From Clostridiales bacterium (GTDB lineage Bacteria; Bacillota; Clostridia; Lachnospirales; Lachnospiraceae), in NCBI GenBank assembly GCA_020859985.1, contig JAJBVD010000080.1, forward strand, positions 1-52,684: a stretch of DNA of 52,684 nt, read 5' to 3'. A model generated the notes under the pieces. It was not told the DNA's origin. It searched no databases and saw only the letters and a program-made list of their open reading frames with translations. The translations under genes were made by a program, and so were the position numbers. Below are positions 48,908 through 52,684 of this stretch, piece after piece; position 1 is the stretch's first letter; the number at the start of each line of letters is the position of its first letter.

Positions 48908-49627
48908 TTATCTATATATTTTCTTCTCATGCCTCACGATTGCATAAGGCTCACCCGTCTCATTGCAAAGGCTCACCGACACCTCATTCTCTCCGCGGTA
49001 CACATGCGGCACGATCATGTCATGAAGCCGCGCCTGCTGCCGGTACTCCACACAGAGCCGTCCGGTCTCAAAGCCTTCCGGAAGGTATTCCTCCGCCATA
49101 TAAATATACTGGCCGTTGTTCACATGATAATTCGTATCCAGATGCTGTCTGCCGACCCGGAACGGCTCCATCTGCTCACCCTCACCGGAAAGCTTTATCT
49201 TGCGCGGCATATATTCCATGTCAAGCTTCGGCTCAAGCTCATATCCATCGACTACTTCCCGCAGTACCTTCATCGGCCGCCCGGTTTTAACATCCATCAT
49301 CGCCCACACACTGTTCGCCTTCGCCAGATATTGTTCCTCCTCATCCAGCAGGACAAAATTCCGATAGCCGTAAAACACTTGAAATCCATAGGGCCACGTT
49401 CTCGAGATCACCCGCTCGCCAAGCACAGGCAGCCTCAAAAGGTCAATCTGCCAGAACAAAATCATCCAGACACAGCCATGCGCGTCCAGACAATCAATCC
49501 CGTTCCCGCAGGCCTCAGAATGAAAGGTCGAGCAGTCCTGAAAATAATCTACCAGTGAAACCAAAGTCAGCTTCCTGTCCGGTCCCACCTCGCTGAACCG
49601 TACCCTTCCGTCAAACTGATATGCCAT
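48908..49627 (-). CDS. Acyl-ACP thioesterase
   Basis: A 239-aa bacterial FatA/FatB-type protein with two hotdog domains, starting at ATG 49625-49627 (MAYQFDGRVRFSEVG) with ACGGAGGAAAT upstream. The N-terminal hotdog has SEACGNGIDCLDAHGCVWMIL and the C-terminal one carries LDTNYHVNNGQYIYMA, the HxxN active-site region. It releases fatty acids from acyl carrier protein. It forms a unit with cvfB. Confidence 0.88.
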   Translation of the reverse strand: MAYQFDGRVRFSEVGPDRKLTLVSLVDYFQDCSTFHSEACGNGIDCLDAHGCVWMILFWQIDLLRLPVLGERVISRTWPYGFQVFYGYRNFVLLDEEEQYLAKANSVWAMMDVKTGRPMKVLREVVDGYELEPKLDMEYMPRKIKLSGEGEQMEPFRVGRQHLDTNYHVNNGQYIYMAEEYLPEGFETGRLCVEYRQQARLHDMIVPHVYRGENEVSVSLCNETGEPYAIVRHEKKIYR

Positions 49628-49741
49628 GATTTCCTCCGTTTCCACGTCATTCTTCCAATTGCAAAATTAAAATTATGATACCACACGCTTCTGTTTTTTA
49701 CAAGGTTCGCCCGGAAAAAGAATGCGCATCCCGCGGAGCAT

Positions 49742-49815
49742 TTTATGATATATAGCAAAGTTTCCTATATCATAAAAACCCCACGGGAAGCAGTTCACAT
49801 TTCCCATGGGATTTT
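49742..49815 (-). terminator. Terminator of the bioY-DUF1284 unit
   Basis: In the 293-bp gap before the thioesterase, the minus strand forms CCCATGGGAA / TTCCCGTGGG (49801-49810 and 49780-49789; one G-U pair) followed by GTTTTT, a good rho-independent terminator. A second AT-rich hairpin (TTTATGATATA / TATATCATAAA, 49742-49776) follows. The rest of the gap shows no gene. Confidence 0.75.
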
Positions 49816-49920
49816 GTCTTGTAGTTTGTGCACCATCTCATAGCACTACGCTTGTAGCTATAGCAGACATTCTCACAAATTGCAATATTTATTTTTAAAT
49901 CTTTTCATTACCACTCTGCA

Positions 49921-50436
49921 TCAGGATTCCCATCTGCTTTTCCGGTTCGCGCAGATAGATTCCCACTGGCATCCGCCGCAGATTTCCGCCCGTCTTCCCG
50001 CTGACAGAATGTGCGCCTGTACCAAAGAAGCGAATTCGTCAAATTCCAGAATCTGTTCCTCTGTCAGTCCGCATGAATCCAGAACACCGCAGTCAAATTT
50101 CCGTACCTTTTCCGAATCGCGGCAGCTTCCGTTCAAATTGTTCGGACATGCTGAGCAGATCTCATCGGTGTGCGTCACCAGACGAATCTGAATCTTTTTG
50201 CACCTGTTTTTATCCATGACGCCATCCGCATCCTCGATACTGTCCGCTGCGATACCGTCTATTGCACTATCGTTTGTTGCGATACTGTCCATTCCGGTAA
50301 GCTGCTCTAGCATCTTCTGCATATGTGCCGAAAAACCTTTGCTGTATCCTTTTCCTTCAAAATACGCCAGACACATCCCGTGGTGTGCACGAAGAAGAAT
50401 CGGGTTCGTTTTCTGAACTGTTTCTTTCAAGCTCAT
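49921..50436 (-). CDS. DUF1284 protein
   Basis: 171 aa from ATG 50434-50436 (MSLKETVQKTNPILLRAHHG), with TGGAGGAAAGAAGC before it. Shows the DUF1284 start LLRAHHGMCLAYFEGKGYSKGF and the cysteines ICSACPNN...GSC and, later, ICGGCQWESIC, which suggest a metal or Fe-S site. Compared with typical members there is an extra segment of about 40 residues (MDSIATNDSAIDGIAADSIE...), rich in D, S and I, between the two parts. The function is unknown; it lies after bioY with a 52-nt gap and probably shares its transcript. Confidence 0.8.
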   Translation of the reverse strand: MSLKETVQKTNPILLRAHHGMCLAYFEGKGYSKGFSAHMQKMLEQLTGMDSIATNDSAIDGIAADSIEDADGVMDKNRCKKIQIRLVTHTDEICSACPNNLNGSCRDSEKVRKFDCGVLDSCGLTEEQILEFDEFASLVQAHILSAGRRAEICGGCQWESICANRKSRWES

Positions 50437-50488
50437 GCTTCTTTCCTCCATAGCGGTTCCCAGACGGTTCCGTCTGTTATGCAGGGCA

Positions 50489-51055
50489 TCACATCGCGTA
50501 CTTCCGCAGCCGATTCGACAAAAGAAAGGCCAGCGCAATCTTCACCAGATCCGGAATGACAAACGGGAAAATGCACCATCCGAGAACGGTCATCAGGCCA
50601 ACCGCACCTGTCTGACTCGTATAAACCACCATGAACCATACCGTGCCAAACGCGTAGCAGACAATCAGGCCGAGTACCATCGAAGCAATCTGCACTGCCG
50701 TGCTCCGGCCAAGTGTGGTCTCCATCAGCCACATCGTAAGCGCCGAAAACAAAAATCCGACAATATAACCGCCGCTGGTGCCCAGAAGCGCACCGATGCC
50801 GCCGGAAAATCCCGCAAATACCGGGAGTCCGATCGCCCCCAGCAGAATATATACCAGAACCGCAAGGGTTCCTCTTTTGCCGCCCAGAACACCCACTGCC
50901 ATGAACACGCCAAAGGTCTGCAATGTAAACGGCACCGTCGTCGGAATCGAAATCCACGAGCATACTGCCATCAGCGCCGCAAACACAGCGATATACACCA
51001 TATCAATCGTTTTCATGCCTGTCCGCCCGGACTCTGTCTTTGTCATCGTACTCAT
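50489..51055 (-). CDS. bioY: Biotin transporter BioY
   Basis: BioY is the substrate-binding membrane subunit of biotin ECF transporters. From ATG 51053-51055 (MSTMTKTESGRTG, 188 aa) with GGAGG 6 nt upstream. The helices IDMVYIAVFAALMAVCSWI, VGVLGGKRGTLAVLVYILLGAIG and the conserved FAGFSGGIGALLGTSGGYIVGF are all characteristic. The energising EcfA and EcfT genes are not here. The promoter carries a biotin-repressor-like inverted repeat. Confidence 0.96.
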   Translation of the reverse strand: MSTMTKTESGRTGMKTIDMVYIAVFAALMAVCSWISIPTTVPFTLQTFGVFMAVGVLGGKRGTLAVLVYILLGAIGLPVFAGFSGGIGALLGTSGGYIVGFLFSALTMWLMETTLGRSTAVQIASMVLGLIVCYAFGTVWFMVVYTSQTGAVGLMTVLGWCIFPFVIPDLVKIALAFLLSNRLRKYAM

Positions 51056-51174
51056 CATTTTCCTCCTCTTTTGCAGCCAGAGCTTCGGATGTATGCCATC
51101 TCTTTCATCCATCTGTGGCTACAATCGTGTATTGCGTATAGTTTTACCAATGCCCTACCGCACTGTCGGAGGAT

Positions 51175-51227
51175 ACTTTAGCATAAAAGTCTTTTATTGT
51201 CAACCATTCTTCAAGTTAGGTTGACAA
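51175..51227 (-). promoter_or_regulatory. bioY promoter with BirA-like operator
   Basis: TTGACA (51198-51203) and TAAAGT (51175-51180) are 17 bp apart. The -35 is part of the inverted repeat TTGTCAACC-N13-GGTTGACAA (51197-51205 and 51219-51227), which looks like the BirA operator (TTGTAAACC half-site in E. coli). The spacer here is a little shorter than the usual 14-16. The promoter spacer itself is the perfect palindrome ATAAAAG-A-CTTTTAT. An alternative owner of the operator is the deleted XRE gene next to it. Confidence 0.65.
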
Positions 51228-51457
51228 TGATTTTACTTCTTTTGATTTTTCCTCTGGAGCGGCTGGTTCAGCTGTGTGATCTGTTCTCGGTTGATCTTGA
51301 TTATCTGGTCAGGGGGATTGATCATCGAGCCCCGGCAGAATCCAATGTTCCTTATCTCGTCATCGACCTTTTCAAGCCGGACAACGAAGCCAGAAGGCAG
51401 CTTGCGATGGAATATTTTCTCATGTTTAAAAAAATATATGGAGATGGAGACAAATAA
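51227..51457 (+). pseudogene. N-terminally deleted XRE-family regulator
   Basis: Only the C-terminal part remains: from about residue 6 of this frame, LERLVQLCDLFSVDLDYLVRG, the end of an XRE helix-turn-helix domain, then SNVPYLVIDLFKPDNEARRQLAMEYFLMFK. The HTH that should precede it is gone and MILLLLIFP is not part of the family. There is no ribosome binding site. It is divergent from bioY, and a terminator follows. Confidence 0.7.
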
Positions 51458-51485
51458 GGCTGCCGGAGGGAACGACAGCCTTTCT
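51457..51485 (+). terminator. Terminator after the XRE remnant
   Basis: AGGCTG / CAGCCT with a 13-nt loop, directly at the stop codon, then TTTCT. Confidence 0.6.
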
Positions 51486-51503
51486 ATGTGCAAAAAATAT
51501 GGG

Positions 51504-51536
51504 AAAAAAACCACGCCCGAAAAGTCCGAACGTGGG
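51504..51536 (-). terminator. Terminator of a minus-strand unit (tRNA fragment side)
   Basis: CCACG ... CGTGG stem (51531-51535 and 51511-51515) followed by a run of seven T on the minus strand. It would end transcription arriving through the tRNA fragment. Confidence 0.65.
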
Positions 51537-51544
51537 TGTTGAAG

Positions 51545-51585
51545 CAGGGCTATCAGGATTCGAACCTGAAAATGACGGAGTCTTT
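51545..51585 (-). tRNA. 3' part of a tRNA gene (truncated)
   Basis: On the minus strand GACTCCGTC-ATTTT-CAGGTTCGAATCCTG-ATAGCCCT gives an anticodon-stem 3' strand, a variable region and a perfect T arm (TCAGG-TTCGAAT-CCTGA). A 7-nt acceptor end TAGCCCT follows, then a terminator. The 5' half (AGGGCTA acceptor, D arm) is not found upstream and the anticodon loop has one base too many. The layout is closest to tRNA-Gln but the identity is not certain. It looks like the leftover end after insertion of an element into a tRNA gene. Confidence 0.5.
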
Positions 51586-51726
51586 AGGCCGTCATTTTTG
51601 TCCTGCATTGCCTTTTATGCAGGACGTAAGCTGCGCCATCGCACTTTGTGCGATTCTGCATGGCGAGGTTCTCCATGCAAAGTGCCGCGGATACCCATTT
51701 TAAGGGTTACTCGCGGCACTGTTTTT
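51553..51726. other. Array of six adjacent stem-loops
   Basis: Perfect stems laid almost end to end: 51553-51569 (5 bp, the tRNA T arm), 51569-51598 (10 bp), 51600-51625 (9 bp), 51638-51654 (7 bp, loop TTT), 51657-51679 (7 bp) and 51681-51720 (9 bp plus inner ACCC/GGGT), then GTTTTT on the plus strand. CGCCAT/ATGGCG (51634-51639, 51660-51665) gives an alternative pairing. The last hairpin would act as a terminator for a plus-strand RNA. A structured RNA, an attachment site or recombination scars are all possible. Confidence 0.6.
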
Positions 51727-51729
51727 AAA

Positions 51730-51752
51730 ATTGACCTATGGATTGACCTATG
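51730..51752. repeat. Direct repeat ATTGACCTATG x2, period 12 bp
   Basis: ATTGACCTATG at 51730-51740 and again at 51742-51752, between the stem-loop array and the HNH gene stop codon. Short direct repeats of this kind can be recombinase arm sites, but no recombinase gene is in the window. Confidence 0.7.
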
Positions 51753-51756
51753 TACT

Positions 51757-52422
51757 TCATTTTTCAGTAAAACAACTTTTCCTCGTCCCTCTAAATGCAT
51801 CAATCAGTCGGCTTTTTACTTCATCATCATCTTTGAAAATTTCCATCCAGACAGAAAAGAATCCATATGCCAGAGCCAGCTCAACGATTTGATCAAGGTA
51901 GGTATATCTTTCAGATGTAGCTTTTACTTTCTCCCATGCCTGCCTGTTGCCAGTCGCTATGTTACGAGCTTCGCTTCTGGCCCCATATCTTTTATCCTTA
52001 TCTCCCAGCTTAATCGGGATATTTCCCAACCCCACCAGCTCATATAAATTGTAAGCTTTGCCTCGAATTTCATCACCTGCTTCTAAAAAATACTCTTCAT
52101 CTGGCACTGGTATATCTCCACGATACGAAAAAGCATGGAACGTATCATCCTGATCCGGCCACAGATATTTACCTGAATCTCCGACCCTCACCTTTGTCCC
52201 TTTTCTTGTATTGCAGTATTTACACGACAATAGAAGGTTGTCCCATGCGGTCAAATCACCGCCCGCAGATTTCGCTTCCTTGTGTTCTACTTCCGGAACA
52301 TGTCTAATGCCCATCTCACAAAAAGAACAATACGGGCCTAAACGCTCTTCCAGGTACGGTTCCGCGTCCTGATATCTTTCAAAGACGACAGCCGGTGCAG
52401 CCCCTTTATCTACTGGTCGCAT
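51757..52422 (-). CDS. HNH endonuclease, PtuB-like (Septu defence)
   Basis: The 221-aa protein has an HNH domain with two zinc-type cysteine pairs: YCSFCEM (C32, C35), VEHKEAK (E46-H47), WDNLLLSCKYCNTRKG (N62, C67, C70, N71). It is followed by the WPDQDDTFHAFSYRG segment seen in the HNH partners of ATPase-HNH anti-phage pairs (Septu PtuB). Its ATG starts right after the previous stop (TAAATG), so it is coupled to the gene upstream. The defence role is inferred from domain and neighbour. Confidence 0.75.
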   Translation of the reverse strand: MRPVDKGAAPAVVFERYQDAEPYLEERLGPYCSFCEMGIRHVPEVEHKEAKSAGGDLTAWDNLLLSCKYCNTRKGTKVRVGDSGKYLWPDQDDTFHAFSYRGDIPVPDEEYFLEAGDEIRGKAYNLYELVGLGNIPIKLGDKDKRYGARSEARNIATGNRQAWEKVKATSERYTYLDQIVELALAYGFFSVWMEIFKDDDEVKSRLIDAFRGTRKSCFTEK

Positions 52423-52684
52423 TTATCCTACCATCTCCACTTTCTTTTCCAGATACTTCTGATACATCAAAGCACTATACGCCGGATTATCACTATATTC
52501 TGCCGTCAGGAAATCCAGCTCCTCCTTCAGTTCCATTAGTCTTTCTGGTGAAACATCATCCGCGTTTAATGCTTCAAAATAAGCTTTCGCAGCATCATAC
52601 ATTTTTTGTTTTTTCTCACTATATTTGGGATTCCTGACACCCATAATCGTTTCAGCGATATCCTCGATACTCTGTCCCGAATAT
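52423..52684 (-). CDS. C-terminal end of a protein running off the window, PtuA-like ATPase tail
   Basis: The frame is open to the window edge: it reads YSGQSIEDIAETIMGVRNPKY before the first internal ATG (52642-52644), so the 73-aa frame from that ATG is probably only the end of a larger gene. The segment SIEDIAETIMGV, then helices, then SDNPAYSALMYQKYLEKK is like the C terminus of the ATPases that precede PtuB-type HNH genes. No ATPase motif is visible because that part lies outside the window. Confidence 0.5.
   Translation of the reverse strand, partial: YSGQSIEDIAETIMGVRNPKYSEKKQKMYDAAKAYFEALNADDVSPERLMELKEELDFLTAEYSDNPAYSALMYQKYLEKKVEMVG

Noticed and set aside
51553-51726. Integron attC array
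   Set aside because: There are no gene cassettes between the hairpins and no integron integrase; the stems differ from one another and have no shared core sites.

Overview
The window comes from a low-to-mid GC Gram-positive anaerobe of the Clostridia, most likely a Lachnospiraceae gut bacterium. This rests on the S10 ribosomal operon order, HPr kinase with a ROK glucokinase, a VanW-family cell-wall protein, class C sortases with LPATG pilins, a cytosolic GH26 enzyme, an Rpn-family nuclease and a BioY biotin transporter. The species call is inference. Almost every gene is on the minus strand; the plus-strand genes are a YgjP-type metallohydrolase, the Rpn nuclease and the remnant of an XRE regulator.

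Layout from left to right. 1-4126: the S10 operon, transcribed leftward (rpsJ, rplC, rplD, rplW, rplB, rpsS, rplV, start of rpsC), behind a good promoter and a leader of about 300 nt with strong inverted repeats. 4404-7255: a YgjP-type hydrolase, an RlmI-like methyltransferase and a GH26 mannanase. 7335-28500: a sortase-assembled pilus locus of 21 kb. In transcription order it has a giant beta-helix tip adhesin (about 5,005 aa if one frameshift is repaired), a major pilin with LPATG, two degenerate XRE-antitoxin fragments, two class C sortases, and a minor pilin or anchor protein with a different QTGD sorting signal. The locus is full of small tandem duplications at the 3' ends of its genes. 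The adhesin reading frame is interrupted at a run of six G, so the sequenced copy is OFF, is phase variable, or carries a homopolymer error.

28501-35121: intergenic DNA with divergent promoters, an Rpn nuclease, an rRNA methyltransferase that is also frameshifted at a run of six G, trmL, an aminotransferase with an Lrp/AsnC regulator, and an AIR-synthase-related protein. 35146-51055: a VanW protein that ends in the same hexapeptide repeat as the adhesin, a tiny membrane protein, glucokinase, hprK, uvrC, greA (behind a promoter with a perfect LexA box), an RNA methyltransferase, pfkA, dnaE, ridA, cvfB, an acyl-ACP thioesterase, a DUF1284 protein and bioY. This is a mixture of glycolysis, carbon control and DNA maintenance typical of a core chromosome.

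51175-52684: a junction. A bioY promoter with a BirA-like inverted repeat is followed by an N-terminally deleted XRE regulator, two terminators, the 3' part of a tRNA gene, six stem-loops laid end to end, an HNH endonuclease and the C-terminal end of a protein that runs off the window. The last two resemble the PtuB and PtuA partners of Septu-type anti-phage systems, so the right edge looks like the start of a mobile or defence island inserted at a tRNA gene.
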